A DNA stretch of 31,648 nt from Lachnospiraceae bacterium UBA7109 (GCA_002492335.1 DKYD01000095.1:26159-57806); one strand, 5' to 3'; counted from the stretch's first letter, positions 8,248-17,516 are shown. The notes: a model not told the origin generated them from the sequence alone. Numbers and translations are program-made.

Positions 8248-11200
8248 TTACAAATCAAATAAGGACAGCTGATTTGACTGTGGAAGATTTCCCAGAAGCC
8301 CCAGATTCGTCATATAGTCGATCACGGTCTGGCTGGCCTTTGTGCGCTGTCTGAAATCATCCCTCGAAAGATAAGGACCATCTTTCGACGCATCCTCTAC
8401 CGCCTGTGCAGCTTTTTCTCCCATCCCGTCAATACTGGAAAACGGCGGCATCAGTTTTCCGTCTACAATCCGGAATTTCGTCGCCTTTGCCTTATAAATA
8501 TCAATAGGAAGAAACTCAAATCCCCTCGCGTACATTTCCTGTACGATGCGCATATCTTTCATTGTGTCCTGCTCTTTTTTACTAAGTGAATCAGATCGTC
8601 TGTTATAATCGTCAATATAACGCTTAAGTACTTCTTTTCCCTGACACATGATTTCATAAGAAAATGCATCCGCTCGAATCCCAAAATACGATGCATAATA
8701 GGCAAGCGGATAATGGATCTTACAGTATGCGATCCGGTATGCCATCATAACATAAGCCGCCGCATGGGCTTTCGGAAACATATATTTAATCTTCTCACAG
8801 GACCAGATATACCAGTCCGGTATGCCATGCTCTTCCATATCCTTTTTAAACTGCGACCACTCCTTGCATTTCCCCTTTGCTACCGTTCCTTTACGGACAC
8901 GCTCCATAATCGTAAAGGATTCCTCACTGTCCATTCCTTTATTAATCAGATATGTCATAATATCATCTCGTGTACAAATAGCTGTAGAAATAGTTGCTTT
9001 CCCACTCTTAATCAATTCCTGTGCATTATTCAGCCATACGTCTGTTCCATGGGACAAACCGGAAATCCGTATCAAATCAGACAGAGTCTGAGGCTTCGTA
9101 TCTACGACCATCTGAATTACAAAATCCGTTCCGAATTCCGGAATGCCAAGACAGCCTACCGGACATCCGCTGATATCATCCGGTGTGATCCCAAGCGCCG
9201 ATGTATCATGAAACAGTGACATTACATCTTTATCATCCAGCGGAATCGTTGTCGCAATAAACGGATGGTCGGTCTCATTATATTCATTTTCCATATCCGG
9301 GGAACTGATATATGCCTCCAGCGATTTAATCATCGTCGGATCATCATGCCCCAGTATATCAAGCTTTAACAGATTATGGTCAATGGAATGGTAATCAAAA
9401 TGCGTCGTAATAATATCCGTATTCATATCATTTGCCGGATGCTGCACCGGAGTGAAGGAATTAATATTCTCTCCATGAGGAAGTACGATAATACCGCCCG
9501 GATGCTGCCCGGTACTCCGTCGGATTCCGGTACACCCCTGTACGATTCTGTCTATTTCACATTTTCGCTTCCGCTGTCCTCTCTCCTCGTAATAATTTTT
9601 CACATATCCATATGCAGTCTTATCCGCAAGTGTCGCAATCGTTCCGGCACGGAACGTCTGTCCTTCTCCGAAAATGACCTCCGTATATTTGTGCGCGTTG
9701 CTCTGATAATCTCCGGAGAAATTCAGGTCAATATCCGGCTCTTTATTTCCCTTAAACCCAAGAAATGTCTCAAACGGAATATCAAATCCGTCTTTCGACA
9801 GAGCTTCTCCGCACACCGGACACAATTTATCCGGCATATCCCAGCCGCAGCCGCCGGCAAATGCCCGGACTTCTTCTGATTCAAAATCGCTGTAATGACA
9901 TTTTTTACAATAATAATGCGGACTCAAAGGATTTACTTCTGTAATTCCCGCCATTGTTGCAACAAAAGAAGACCCAACCGAGCCCCGGGAACCGACCAGA
10001 TACCCATCCTCATTAGACTTCCAGACAAGCTTCTGCGCAATAATGTACATAACCGCAAATCCATTTGAAATAATCGAATGTAGTTCTCTTTCCAGGCGCT
10101 CTGTTACAATCTCCGGCAGATTCTCCCCATACATTTCATGTGCCTTTTTATAGCAGATATCCTTAAGCGTCTTATCGGAATCCGGGATTACGGGCGGACA
10201 CTTATCCGGACGCACCGGAGATATTTTCTCAATCATATCCGCAATTTTATTCGGGGTATCGATCACGACCTCCCGCGCCTTCGCAGAGCCAAGATATTCG
10301 AACTCCGCAAGCATCTCATCTGTTGTATGAAGATAAAGCGGCGCCTGATTATCCGCGTCCGTAAACCCTTTCCCTGTCATAATGATCCGGCGGTACACTT
10401 CATCCTCCGGATCCAGAAAATGAACATCACAGGTTGCCGCCACCGGCTTGTTAAACCGTTCTCCCAGGCTTATAATCTTACGATTTATTTCCTTTAAGTC
10501 TTCTTCATTTTTTACCTTTGTAATCCTGTCGCTTTCAATCATAAACTGGTTATTTCCAAGCGGCTGTATCTCCAGATAATCATAATAGTTTACAATTTTG
10601 GCAATGCGCTCCTCGGATTTATCGTTTAAAATTGCCTGATAAAGTTCTCCTGCCTCACAGGCGCTGCCCACAAGCAGTCCTTCCCTGTATTTCGACAGCT
10701 CACTTTTCGGAATTCTCGGCCGTCTCGCATAATAAGTAAGATGAGATTTGGAAATAAGTGTATAAAGATTCACCCTTCCTGTATCATTTTTTGCCAAAAT
10801 GATTACATGATAGGTCGGAAGTTTTTTTACCGCATCCGCATTGTGTGCGCCAAACTGGTTCAGCTTATCCAGCGTATGAATATCCATATCCTCCAGCATC
10901 TTTATAAATTTCACAAAAATCTCTGCTGTCACCCTGGCGTCATCCACTGCCCGGTGATGGTGTTCCTGAGAGATATTCAAAGCTTTCGCCACCACATTCA
11001 GCTTAAATTTGGAAAGAGTAGGAAGAAGTACCCGCGCAAGTCCTACCGTATCCACAGATGTAAAATCCGGCGCCATATCCTGATATCTGCAATTCTGCTC
11101 AATAAATCCCACATCAAAGCCTGCATTATGCGCAACAAGAACCGCATCCCCCACAAACTCCAGAAATTCCGGCAGTATTGTCTCAATATCCGGCGCATCC

Positions 11201-12711
11201 ATCACCATCTGATCCGTAATGCTGGTAAGCTGTGTGATTTGAAACGGAATCGGTATTCTGGGATTTACAAATGTACTGTACTTTTCTGTAATCTGTCCGT
11301 TTTCTACCTTTACAGCGCCTATTTCGATAATCTTATCCTTAATGGGACTGAATCCGGTCGTTTCAAGATCAAACACAACATATGTACCCTTAAGCGGCTG
11401 TCCCTTTTCATTTACCGCAATATCCTGGAGATCATCCACCAGATATCCCTCTACCCCGTAAATCACCTTAAACGGATCGTCTTTATCTAAAGTCTCGATA
11501 TAATGATTTGCTTCCGGAAAGGCCTGCACAACTCCATGATCGGTAATCGCAATCGCTTTATGCCCCCAGTCATGCGCCCGTTTTACAATATCTCTGACCT
11601 CCGATACGCCATCCATATCACTCATTTTTGTATGACAATGAAGCTCCACTCTCTTCTCCGGGGCAGTATCCATTCTTGACTCCGTAAAATCCGAAATCTT
11701 CTTAATTCCATACACAGAGCCTATGGTCAATTCTCCGTCAAATTTATCAATCGTCGTTACCCCTTTTATTTTCAGAAATGCATCTTTTTTCACTTCCGCC
11801 AACACATCTGCAAGCTGGTCATTTCGCACAAACATCTTTACCATAATCGTATCCGTAAAATCCGTAACCGCATACATGACAATGGTTTTTTCATTTCGTA
11901 TTTCTCTTGTGTCAAAGCTGATCACTTTGCCCCGGAAGGTAATCTCACCCATCTCGCCGACAACCTGTGAAAGCTCTATCGCTTCATCATCAAACATTCT
12001 GCCGTAAACAAGTCCATCTGCACCGGATGCCGCTTTTGCGTGGGGAATAAATGTCCTTGCTGATTTCTTTTCTTTTGGCGTATTCTTTTTCTCTGTTTCA
12101 GACTGTTTCTGCTCTTCCTTCTGCTTTTTTACACTCTCCGCCTGGCTCAGAATCGACTCCACTTCCTGGCGAAGCTTCATATCATTATACTTCAGTTTAC
12201 TTTCCTCTGCTTTTTTGTACATAACCCGCACTTCTATCGGGTGCATAAACCGTTTCTCATACACTTCCTCCAGATAAAGGGCAAGAGACTCCTTCTTTCC
12301 CTGCGCCACAATGGTATCCGTCAGCTGAAGACAAAGAATATTTTCATCTTCAAACGCATACTTTGCATTCTGGAACATGCTGCGTTCTACCACGCTTCTT
12401 CGGTTCAATTCTTCCAGAAAACTCTCATAATATTCCTGCATAATATTTTCAGGCGTATACTGTGCTGAAAGCTCATATGTCTCCCGTATCTCTATCCGTA
12501 TCCTGTTCTGGGCGAACAGCTGCATTTTTATCATATTCTCCGTCTCATATATTATATGTTTTGGGAGGAGGTGCGTGCTTCGCAGATACACCTTAATAAA
12601 AATCCTGGCCGAATTCGTTGCAACCTTTTCTACCTGCACGTCTGTAAAAAAAGTTTTCCTGTCCTCCGGCATTTTCAGAGTGGGAAATACATCAAAAAAT
12701 AATTTACTCAT
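8248..12711 (-). CDS. polC: DNA polymerase III alpha subunit, PolC type
   Basis: A 1487-residue replicative polymerase with its own proofreading exonuclease, the Gram-positive leading-strand enzyme. Order of domains: N-terminal region 1-180, a charged linker near 185-220, an OB domain about 240-340, a PHP domain opening with ELHCHTKMSDMDG at 356-368, and an inserted DEDDh exonuclease. The exonuclease has DLETTG at 448-453, HNAGFD at 528-533 and HRAVDD at 586-591. The polymerase core has SRGSVGSSF at 908-916 and PDIDLNFSGD at 992-1001, which contains catalytic aspartates. A zinc-finger group (C935, C938, C955, C964, C967) is characteristic of PolC. The length fits the family. The first 8 bases overlap the end of ispG, so the two are co-transcribed. 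Confidence 0.97.
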   Translation of the reverse strand: MSKLFFDVFPTLKMPEDRKTFFTDVQVEKVATNSARIFIKVYLRSTHLLPKHIIYETENMIKMQLFAQNRIRIEIRETYELSAQYTPENIMQEYYESFLEELNRRSVVERSMFQNAKYAFEDENILCLQLTDTIVAQGKKESLALYLEEVYEKRFMHPIEVRVMYKKAEESKLKYNDMKLRQEVESILSQAESVKKQKEEQKQSETEKKNTPKEKKSARTFIPHAKAASGADGLVYGRMFDDEAIELSQVVGEMGEITFRGKVISFDTREIRNEKTIVMYAVTDFTDTIMVKMFVRNDQLADVLAEVKKDAFLKIKGVTTIDKFDGELTIGSVYGIKKISDFTESRMDTAPEKRVELHCHTKMSDMDGVSEVRDIVKRAHDWGHKAIAITDHGVVQAFPEANHYIETLDKDDPFKVIYGVEGYLVDDLQDIAVNEKGQPLKGTYVVFDLETTGFSPIKDKIIEIGAVKVENGQITEKYSTFVNPRIPIPFQITQLTSITDQMVMDAPDIETILPEFLEFVGDAVLVAHNAGFDVGFIEQNCRYQDMAPDFTSVDTVGLARVLLPTLSKFKLNVVAKALNISQEHHHRAVDDARVTAEIFVKFIKMLEDMDIHTLDKLNQFGAHNADAVKKLPTYHVIILAKNDTGRVNLYTLISKSHLTYYARRPRIPKSELSKYREGLLVGSACEAGELYQAILNDKSEERIAKIVNYYDYLEIQPLGNNQFMIESDRITKVKNEEDLKEINRKIISLGERFNKPVAATCDVHFLDPEDEVYRRIIMTGKGFTDADNQAPLYLHTTDEMLAEFEYLGSAKAREVVIDTPNKIADMIEKISPVRPDKCPPVIPDSDKTLKDICYKKAHEMYGENLPEIVTERLERELHSIISNGFAVMYIIAQKLVWKSNEDGYLVGSRGSVGSSFVATMAGITEVNPLSPHYYCKKCHYSDFESEEVRAFAGGCGWDMPDKLCPVCGEALSKDGFDIPFETFLGFKGNKEPDIDLNFSGDYQSNAHKYTEVIFGEGQTFRAGTIATLADKTAYGYVKNYYEERGQRKRKCEIDRIVQGCTGIRRSTGQHPGGIIVLPHGENINSFTPVQHPANDMNTDIITTHFDYHSIDHNLLKLDILGHDDPTMIKSLEAYISSPDMENEYNETDHPFIATTIPLDDKDVMSLFHDTSALGITPDDISGCPVGCLGIPEFGTDFVIQMVVDTKPQTLSDLIRISGLSHGTDVWLNNAQELIKSGKATISTAICTRDDIMTYLINKGMDSEESFTIMERVRKGTVAKGKCKEWSQFKKDMEEHGIPDWYIWSCEKIKYMFPKAHAAAYVMMAYRIAYCKIHYPLAYYASYFGIRADAFSYEIMCQGKEVLKRYIDDYNRRSDSLSKKEQDTMKDMRIVQEMYARGFEFLPIDIYKAKATKFRIVDGKLMPPFSSIDGMGEKAAQAVEDASKDGPYLSRDDFRQRTKASQTVIDYMTNLGLLGNLPQSNQLSLFDL

Positions 12712-13759
12712 TCCAGTTAAGCAGCTCCTGTCTCAATGTCTCTAATAGTTCCTCTTCTTTCACCTTTTTTATAATTTCACCTTTTTTAATAAGAAGTCCT
12801 TCACCAATTCCCCCGGCAATTCCGATATCTGCTTCTTTTGCCTCTCCCGGGCCATTTACAACACATCCCATAACAGCGACCTTAATATCAAGCGGAATAT
12901 CGGAAACCATCGCTTCCACCTGGTTGGCAAGTCCAATCAAATCTATTTTCGTTCTTCCGCAGGTCGGACAGGACACCACCTCAATACCGCCCTTTCGAAG
13001 CCCCAGTGTCCTCAGGATAAGCTTTGCTGATCTAATCTCTTCTGCCGGCTCTCCGGTTAATGACACACGAATCGTATCTCCGATCCCCTGATTTAAAATC
13101 AGGCCCAGGCCAATAGAAGATTTTATATTTCCGGCAAGCAGAGTTCCGGACTCTGTAATGCCGACATGGAGCGGATACGGACATTTATCCGCAATTAACT
13201 CATGGGCCTTCACGCACATCAGGACATCGGAAGATTTGATACTGACTACCAATTCTTCATAGCCAAGGTCTTCAATCATATGTACTTTGTCAAGCGCACT
13301 TTCTACCAGTCCTTCCGCCGTTACGCCTCCATATTTTTCCACCAGATTTTTTTCCAGTGAGCCGCTGTTCACACCGACCCGTATAGGAATATGATATTCC
13401 TTTGCTTTCTCAATCACTGCCTTTATTCTGGATACATCTCCGATATTTCCCGGATTGATACGAATCTTATCTGCACCATATTCAATTGCCGCAATTGCAA
13501 GGCAGTAATCAAAATGAATGTCCGCAACAAGCGGAATATGAATCTGCTTCTTTATCCCGGCAAGCGCTTCTGCTGCTTCCATTGTAGGAACCGCACACCG
13601 GATGATCTCACATCCCGCACGCTCAAGCTCTAAGATCTGCGCAACTGTTTTTTCTATATCCTCCGTGCGGGTATTCGTCATAGACTGAATGGCAATTGGA
13701 TTTCCACCGCCGATCACCACATTCCCAATCGCAATTTTCTTTGTATGATCTCTGTACAT
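12704..13759 (-). CDS. ispG: 4-hydroxy-3-methylbut-2-enyl diphosphate synthase (flavodoxin/ferredoxin)
   Basis: A 351-residue [4Fe-4S] enzyme (GcpE) of the non-mevalonate isoprenoid pathway. It reductively opens methylerythritol cyclodiphosphate to HMBPP. The N-terminal TIM-barrel half includes VADIHFDY at 78-85 and DKIRINPGNIG at 97-107. The C-terminal cluster domain has SCPTCGRT at 263-270 (C264, C267) and GCVVNGPGEA at 298-307 (C299 and the catalytic Glu306). Two ATGs are possible. The one at 13759 has GAGGTG about 6 bases before it and matches the family length; the one at 13777 adds six residues and also has an AGAGGA site. No promoter is visible in the 45 bases after the upstream hairpin, so transcription may come by read-through. 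It overlaps polC by 8 bases. Confidence 0.96.
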   Translation of the reverse strand: MYRDHTKKIAIGNVVIGGGNPIAIQSMTNTRTEDIEKTVAQILELERAGCEIIRCAVPTMEAAEALAGIKKQIHIPLVADIHFDYCLAIAAIEYGADKIRINPGNIGDVSRIKAVIEKAKEYHIPIRVGVNSGSLEKNLVEKYGGVTAEGLVESALDKVHMIEDLGYEELVVSIKSSDVLMCVKAHELIADKCPYPLHVGITESGTLLAGNIKSSIGLGLILNQGIGDTIRVSLTGEPAEEIRSAKLILRTLGLRKGGIEVVSCPTCGRTKIDLIGLANQVEAMVSDIPLDIKVAVMGCVVNGPGEAKEADIGIAGGIGEGLLIKKGEIIKKVKEEELLETLRQELLNWNE

Positions 13760-13796
13760 ATTTTCACCTCTTATCATTTTTCTTCCTCTTTAAAGC

Positions 13797-13826
13797 CGAA
13801 AAAACCCTCTATCATGATAGAGGGAT
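13797..13826 (-). terminator. Terminator-like perfect palindrome upstream of ispG
   Basis: Bases 13805-13824 are a perfect 20-base palindrome (CCCTCTATCATGATAGAGGG). On the minus strand it is followed by six T residues (13799-13804). That is the shape of an intrinsic terminator for the small membrane-protein gene ending at 13832. Because ispG starts 45 bases further on, it may act as a partial terminator between the two. Confidence 0.8.
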
Positions 13827-13831
13827 TTCCT

Positions 13832-14314
13832 TTATTGCTTTGTAAACATAAGCTGTTCGCCATACTCACGCTCTGTAAGTGTAAGCTCTTCCTTCTCCAC
13901 ACTATAATCAAATGTTGTTGTCAAATACTGAAGAGAACTCTTAAGTGCCTCCGCCGTATATAATCCATCTGATTTCTCCGCAGATTCTTCCAGCGCTTCT
14001 CTTTCCGCCTGAATCGTAATTGTCTTTGCATCCCGGTCAATTACTGATGACAGCTCAACAGCCGCCTCCACGCTTTCATCCAGACTCGATGTCACTACCG
14101 GAAGTTCTGGAATAACTGCCCGTATTTTTCCATTGGCTCTTATATCCATAATGAGACTGCCGTCCTCGCTCTCCCATATTCCCTCCAATGGATTTGCCGT
14201 AAACATCTTCATCAAAAGATATACCGCAGTCATAATAATCACCAAAGAAGAAACAATCATCGTCATTCCCCATACCCGGCTGCGCTTTTTCTCATCATTT
14301 TTCGCTATTATCAT
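13832..14314 (-). CDS. Small membrane-anchored protein, lipocalin-like/DUF5640-type extracellular domain
   Basis: A 160-residue protein of unknown function. A charged start (KNDEKKRSR) precedes one membrane helix at about 17-37, so the rest is probably outside the cell. Residues 43-60 (NPLEGIWESEDGSLIMDI) and the end (ELTLTEREYGEQLMFTKQ) look like the first and last strands of the small beta-barrel 'G-x-W' proteins common in Lachnospiraceae, annotated as DUF5640 or lipocalin-like. That match is from memory of the pattern only. GAGGG precedes the ATG at 9 bases. It has its own consensus promoter and a terminator-like hairpin after it, so it may be expressed mainly as a single gene just ahead of ispG-polC. 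Confidence 0.6.
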   Translation of the reverse strand: MIIAKNDEKKRSRVWGMTMIVSSLVIIMTAVYLLMKMFTANPLEGIWESEDGSLIMDIRANGKIRAVIPELPVVTSSLDESVEAAVELSSVIDRDAKTITIQAEREALEESAEKSDGLYTAEALKSSLQYLTTTFDYSVEKEELTLTEREYGEQLMFTKQ

Positions 14315-14353
14315 TCCGTCTGTCCCTCATTTCCACCAATCTGATCAACCTTC

Positions 14354-14389
14354 TATTTAAATTATATGAACTTTCTTTTTGCATGTCAA
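14354..14389 (-). promoter_or_regulatory. Consensus sigma-A promoter for the 160-residue protein gene
   Basis: On the minus strand TTGACA (14384-14389) and TATAAT (14361-14366) are both perfect and separated by exactly 17 bases. The predicted start is near 14354, 40 bases before the ATG. This is one of the two best promoters in the window and implies strong constitutive expression unless repressed. Confidence 0.85.
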
Positions 14390-14403
14390 CGGGGTAATAT
14401 AAT

Positions 14404-14439
14404 GTTCCCTTCAGGAACTTTCAGAGCAACACTTTGTTG
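14404..14439. repeat. Two small inverted repeats between divergent genes
   Basis: GTTCC-N5-GGAAC (14404-14418) and CAACA-CTT-TGTTG (14427-14439) lie in the divergent region between the 160-residue protein gene and the XRE regulator. The six bases GCAACA recur at 14426-14431 and 14468-14473. They could be operators for the adjacent XRE protein; this is inference from position only. No convincing plus-strand promoter for the regulator could be fixed in this interval. Confidence 0.35.
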
Positions 14440-14516
14440 ATTTTTGGCACTTCACATGTTCTTTAATGCAACAACTGATAAAATAAATCATATTATACAG
14501 AAAGGAGTCCCCTGCC

Positions 14517-14855
14517 ATGCCATTTGATGAAAAATTAAAGGCTTTACGCCGCGAAAATGATATGACACAAAAATATGTTGCCGCACGTCTGAACGTTGCA
14601 CGCTCTACAATTGCCGGATATGAGACAAAGAACCGACAGCCTTCTCATGAAAAACTGACGGCTCTTGCTAATTTGTTTCATGTCTCTGTCGATTATCTGT
14701 TGGATGACGGGAATTCCATTGAACTATCTCCGCCTCCGGATTCTCCGGGCAACAAGACGGAAGAACTGCTTACCCGTTACAATTATCTCTCTTCCGAATC
14801 CAAAAGAGATTTATTTAAGTATATGGACTTACTTGAATTACGCGATAAATCTTAA
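14517..14855 (+). CDS. XRE-family transcriptional regulator
   Basis: A 112-residue DNA-binding protein. Residues 5-61 form a Cro/CI-type helix-turn-helix (LKALRRENDMTQKYVAARL, then RSTIAGYETKNRQPSHEKL and a final VSVDYLL). The C-terminal 45 residues have a Pro/Ser-rich linker and a short helical segment that may mediate dimerisation. AAAGGAG precedes the ATG. It is one of only two plus-strand protein genes in the window. Its last codons overlap the end of the DAHP synthase gene by 4 bases in convergent orientation. It could regulate itself or a neighbouring operon; nothing in the sequence fixes its target. It resembles stand-alone stress or phage-type XRE regulators, but no phage genes are near. 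Confidence 0.88.
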   Translation: MPFDEKLKALRRENDMTQKYVAARLNVARSTIAGYETKNRQPSHEKLTALANLFHVSVDYLLDDGNSIELSPPPDSPGNKTEELLTRYNYLSSESKRDLFKYMDLLELRDKS

Positions 14856-15883
14856 CATTTCTCTGCAATTTCCATAACCAACTCTTCTGTATCTTCCCAT
14901 CCGATGCAGGGGTCGGTTATGGATTGTCCATATACCATATTTTCACTGATATCCTGCCTTCCCTCTTTCAGATAGCTCTCTATCATTACTCCCTTTACAA
15001 GCGTTCTAAGCTCCGGATTCATCCTCCGGCTGTGAAGAACTTCACTGACAATACGTATCTGCTCTTTGTACACCTTATTTGAATTTGAATGATTGACGTC
15101 AATAATCACAGCAGGATTCTTTAATTCTTTTTTACGATACAAATTCCAGAGTCTTACACAATCTTCATAATGATAATTGGGGATACAAGTCCCATATTTA
15201 TCCACACCGCCTCTTAAGATCACATGTGCAAGGTCATTTCCATCTGTCTGTACATCCTGCCCGCGGTAAATAAACCGGTGTCCTCCCTGCGCAGCAATAA
15301 CAGAATTTAACATCACAGATAAATCACCGCTGGTAGGATTCTTCATTCCCACCGGAATATCCATGCCGCTGGCTGTCAGCCTGTGCTGCTGATTTTCTAC
15401 AGAGCGGGCGCCAATCGCCTCATAAGACAGAATATCATCCAGATAACTTCTGTTTTCCGGATACAGCATCTCATCTGCCGCTGTAAGCCCGCTTTCTTCC
15501 ATGGCACGGATATGCATCTTGCGGATTGCAATAATTCCGGCATACAGATCAGGGGCTTTATCCGGATCCGGCTGGTGCAGCATTCCTTTATATCCTTCGC
15601 CTGTTGTTCTTGGCTTATTTGTATAAATCCTCGGGATCAGCATCAATCGCTCTTTCACCTTTTCATTCAGCTTTGCCAGCCGACTGACATATTCGCACAC
15701 CGCATCTTCATTATCAGCAGAACAAGGTCCGACAATCACCACAAACTTATCTTTTTTACCTGTAAATATTTCTCTGATTTCCCGGTCTCTTTCCTCTTTC
15801 AGTTTCTTAAGCTTCTCTGATAAAGGATATTCCGCCTTCAGTTCATCCGGTGAAGGCAGTACCTTATTAATTTTCATCGCCAT
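14852..15883 (-). CDS. 3-deoxy-7-phosphoheptulonate synthase (DAHP synthase, AroG/AroF type)
   Basis: A 343-residue type I DAHP synthase. It condenses phosphoenolpyruvate and erythrose 4-phosphate, the first step of the shikimate pathway. Visible family motifs are GPCS at 52-55 (metal-binding Cys54), RIYTNKPRTT at 85-94 (PEP site), GARSVENQQHR at 158-168, KNPTSGD at 181-187 and DVNHSNS at 262-268 with the metal-binding His. The length and N-terminal extension match the feedback-regulated AroG/F/H group rather than the AroA-chorismate mutase fusions. The ATG at 15883 has AGGAG 8 bases before it; the longer open frame to 15937 overlaps the previous gene and has no site. It is the last gene of the five-gene operon, 19 bases after the PF06695 gene. 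Which aromatic amino acid inhibits it cannot be read by eye. Confidence 0.94.
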   Translation of the reverse strand: MAMKINKVLPSPDELKAEYPLSEKLKKLKEERDREIREIFTGKKDKFVVIVGPCSADNEDAVCEYVSRLAKLNEKVKERLMLIPRIYTNKPRTTGEGYKGMLHQPDPDKAPDLYAGIIAIRKMHIRAMEESGLTAADEMLYPENRSYLDDILSYEAIGARSVENQQHRLTASGMDIPVGMKNPTSGDLSVMLNSVIAAQGGHRFIYRGQDVQTDGNDLAHVILRGGVDKYGTCIPNYHYEDCVRLWNLYRKKELKNPAVIIDVNHSNSNKVYKEQIRIVSEVLHSRRMNPELRTLVKGVMIESYLKEGRQDISENMVYGQSITDPCIGWEDTEELVMEIAEKC

Positions 15884-15902
15884 TTTCTCTTCTCCTCTGT
15901 CC

Positions 15903-16415
15903 TTATCCCAAAAGCTGTACATTTCCCAGCAGCACATAAGAAATAAACCACATAATCACCGTCGCCATGCAGATTCCCAGAATCACCGCCGGAAATGCTT
16001 TCTTAAACTTCACTCCAAGAAGTGCGGCAATCAATGAGCCGGTCCATGCTCCTGTTCCCGGAAGGGGAATCCCCACAAAAAGTACCAGCCCCCAGAATTC
16101 ATACTTTTCAATCTTATCACTCTTGCTCATCGCCTTTGCCTCTAATTTATCTACAAGAGGTTTGAGCCTTTTTGTCCCTTTCATCCAATTAAAAACCGGT
16201 GTAATCAGAAGCAGAATAAATGGAACCGGTATAATATTACCAATAATACTAAGCGGTATTGCCGTAGCTACCGGAACGCCCAGAAGCGGGCCTGCAACAA
16301 GAAGCGCCCCTCTTAATTCCAAGATCGGAATCATAGATATAATAAATACAATTGCTTCTTTTCCCACACTTCCCCCGAGCAGATCAATAATGCCCTGTAC
16401 CAATGTCTCTGTCAT
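15903..16415 (-). CDS. Small multidrug-export family membrane protein (PF06695, COG2426)
   Basis: A 170-residue membrane protein with about four or five hydrophobic segments. ILELRGALLVAGPLLGVP near residue 31 and KYEFWGLVLFVGIPLPGTGAW near residue 104 are the signatures of the 'putative small multi-drug export' family. Despite that label, no transport substrate is established for this family to my knowledge. AAGGAG lies 6 bases before the ATG. It sits 10 bases after hisC and 19 bases before the DAHP synthase gene, inside an operon of aminotransferases. A link to export of aromatic compounds is speculative. Confidence 0.85.
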   Translation of the reverse strand: MTETLVQGIIDLLGGSVGKEAIVFIISMIPILELRGALLVAGPLLGVPVATAIPLSIIGNIIPVPFILLLITPVFNWMKGTKRLKPLVDKLEAKAMSKSDKIEKYEFWGLVLFVGIPLPGTGAWTGSLIAALLGVKFKKAFPAVILGICMATVIMWFISYVLLGNVQLLG

Positions 16416-16425
16416 AGATTTCTCC

Positions 16426-17481
16426 TTATTTTCTCATATAATCTTTCAAAAATACAAACATCGTCTTCATTTCTTCTTCTGTACCGATCGTAATCCGCAA
16501 ATACTGCTCAATCCGCTCACTTCCCCAGTATCTCACATAAATTCCTTCTGCTTTCAGGGCTTCAAACAATTCCTTTGCATCATAATCCGGATGTGTTGCA
16601 AAGATAAAGTTTGTACGGGAATCTGGAAATTCAAATCCCAGTTTTCTCAACTCTTCCTTCGCCCACTCTCTCGTATGGATAATTTTACGAATACATTCCT
16701 CAAAATATTCCTTATCCCTGACTGCCTCTGTCCCGCAGACAAGAGAGGTCTGGTTCATCGTATAGGAATTGAACGAATATTTTGCATCATTCAAATATCG
16801 AATCAACGCAGGATTACTAATTGCATAACCAATCCTCATACCTGCCATAGAACGTGCTTTGGAGAAGGTTTGCACAACGATCAGATTGTCGTACCTGTCA
16901 ACCAGCTCCATTGCAGAGCGACCTGCAAAATCCACATATGCTTCATCCACAATCACAATGACATCCCGATTGTGCGCGATAATATCCTCTACGACATCCA
17001 GCTCCTCATAAAGGGCTGTCGGTGCATTTGGATTTGGGAAGATAACTCCACCATTTTCTTTATAATAATCCTCTTTCACCAGCCGGAAATTCTCATCCAG
17101 CTTCTGACACTCATAAGGAATTCGGTACAAATCAGCCCACACCTTATAAAAAGAATATGTAATATCCGGAAATAATATCGGCTTTTCCGAGTTAAAAAAT
17201 GTCAGGAAGCACATGGACAATACGTCATCTGAACCAACTCCCACAAATACCTGATCCGGATTTACATGATAAAAGTCTGCAAGCTCCTTCACAAGCACTC
17301 CTGCTGTCGGATCCGGATAAAGTCTGAGCCTGTCTGTATCCATACTTTGCAGTGCTTTCGAGACACCTGGCGCAGGCGGATATGGATTTTCATTCGTATT
17401 TAGTTTTATTACCTTCTGCTGTGGCTGCTCTCCCGGAACATAGGGCTCTACTTTACGAATATTTTTTTCAAATGCTTTCAT
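16426..17481 (-). CDS. hisC: Histidinol-phosphate/aromatic aminotransferase (HisC family)
   Basis: A 351-residue PLP enzyme of aminotransferase class I/II, HisC branch. The N-terminus has KLNTNENPYPP at 26-36, typical of HisC. PNPNAPTA at 149-156, DEAYVDF at 179-185 (PLP-ring Asp179) and FSKARSMAGMRIGY at 206-219 (Schiff-base K208) are all present. HisC converts imidazole-acetol phosphate to histidinol phosphate, and in Bacillus subtilis the same protein also transaminates tyrosine and phenylalanine. No other his gene is present in the window. The DAHP synthase downstream suggests an aromatic amino acid role at least in part (inference). It begins 35 bases after the class I aminotransferase gene. 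Confidence 0.88.
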   Translation of the reverse strand: MKAFEKNIRKVEPYVPGEQPQQKVIKLNTNENPYPPAPGVSKALQSMDTDRLRLYPDPTAGVLVKELADFYHVNPDQVFVGVGSDDVLSMCFLTFFNSEKPILFPDITYSFYKVWADLYRIPYECQKLDENFRLVKEDYYKENGGVIFPNPNAPTALYEELDVVEDIIAHNRDVIVIVDEAYVDFAGRSAMELVDRYDNLIVVQTFSKARSMAGMRIGYAISNPALIRYLNDAKYSFNSYTMNQTSLVCGTEAVRDKEYFEECIRKIIHTREWAKEELRKLGFEFPDSRTNFIFATHPDYDAKELFEALKAEGIYVRYWGSERIEQYLRITIGTEEEMKTMFVFLKDYMRK

Positions 17482-17516
17482 TCTAACATCCTTTCTTGCT
17501 TTCCAGCTCTCTTCTG

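Noticed and set aside
10741..11490. 249-codon open frame on the plus strand
   Set aside because: Antisense to polC; rich in His, Arg, Ile and Cys without any domain pattern.
14379..14403. Plus-strand promoter TTGCAT/TATAAT for the XRE gene
   Set aside because: The spacer is only 13 bases; the same region reads as a perfect minus-strand promoter instead.
15967..17175. 402-codon open frame on the plus strand opposite the PF06695 and hisC genes
   Set aside because: It lies wholly antisense to two well-recognised genes, has a Cys/His/Ile-rich composition typical of reverse-strand reading, no ribosome binding site and no recognisable domain.
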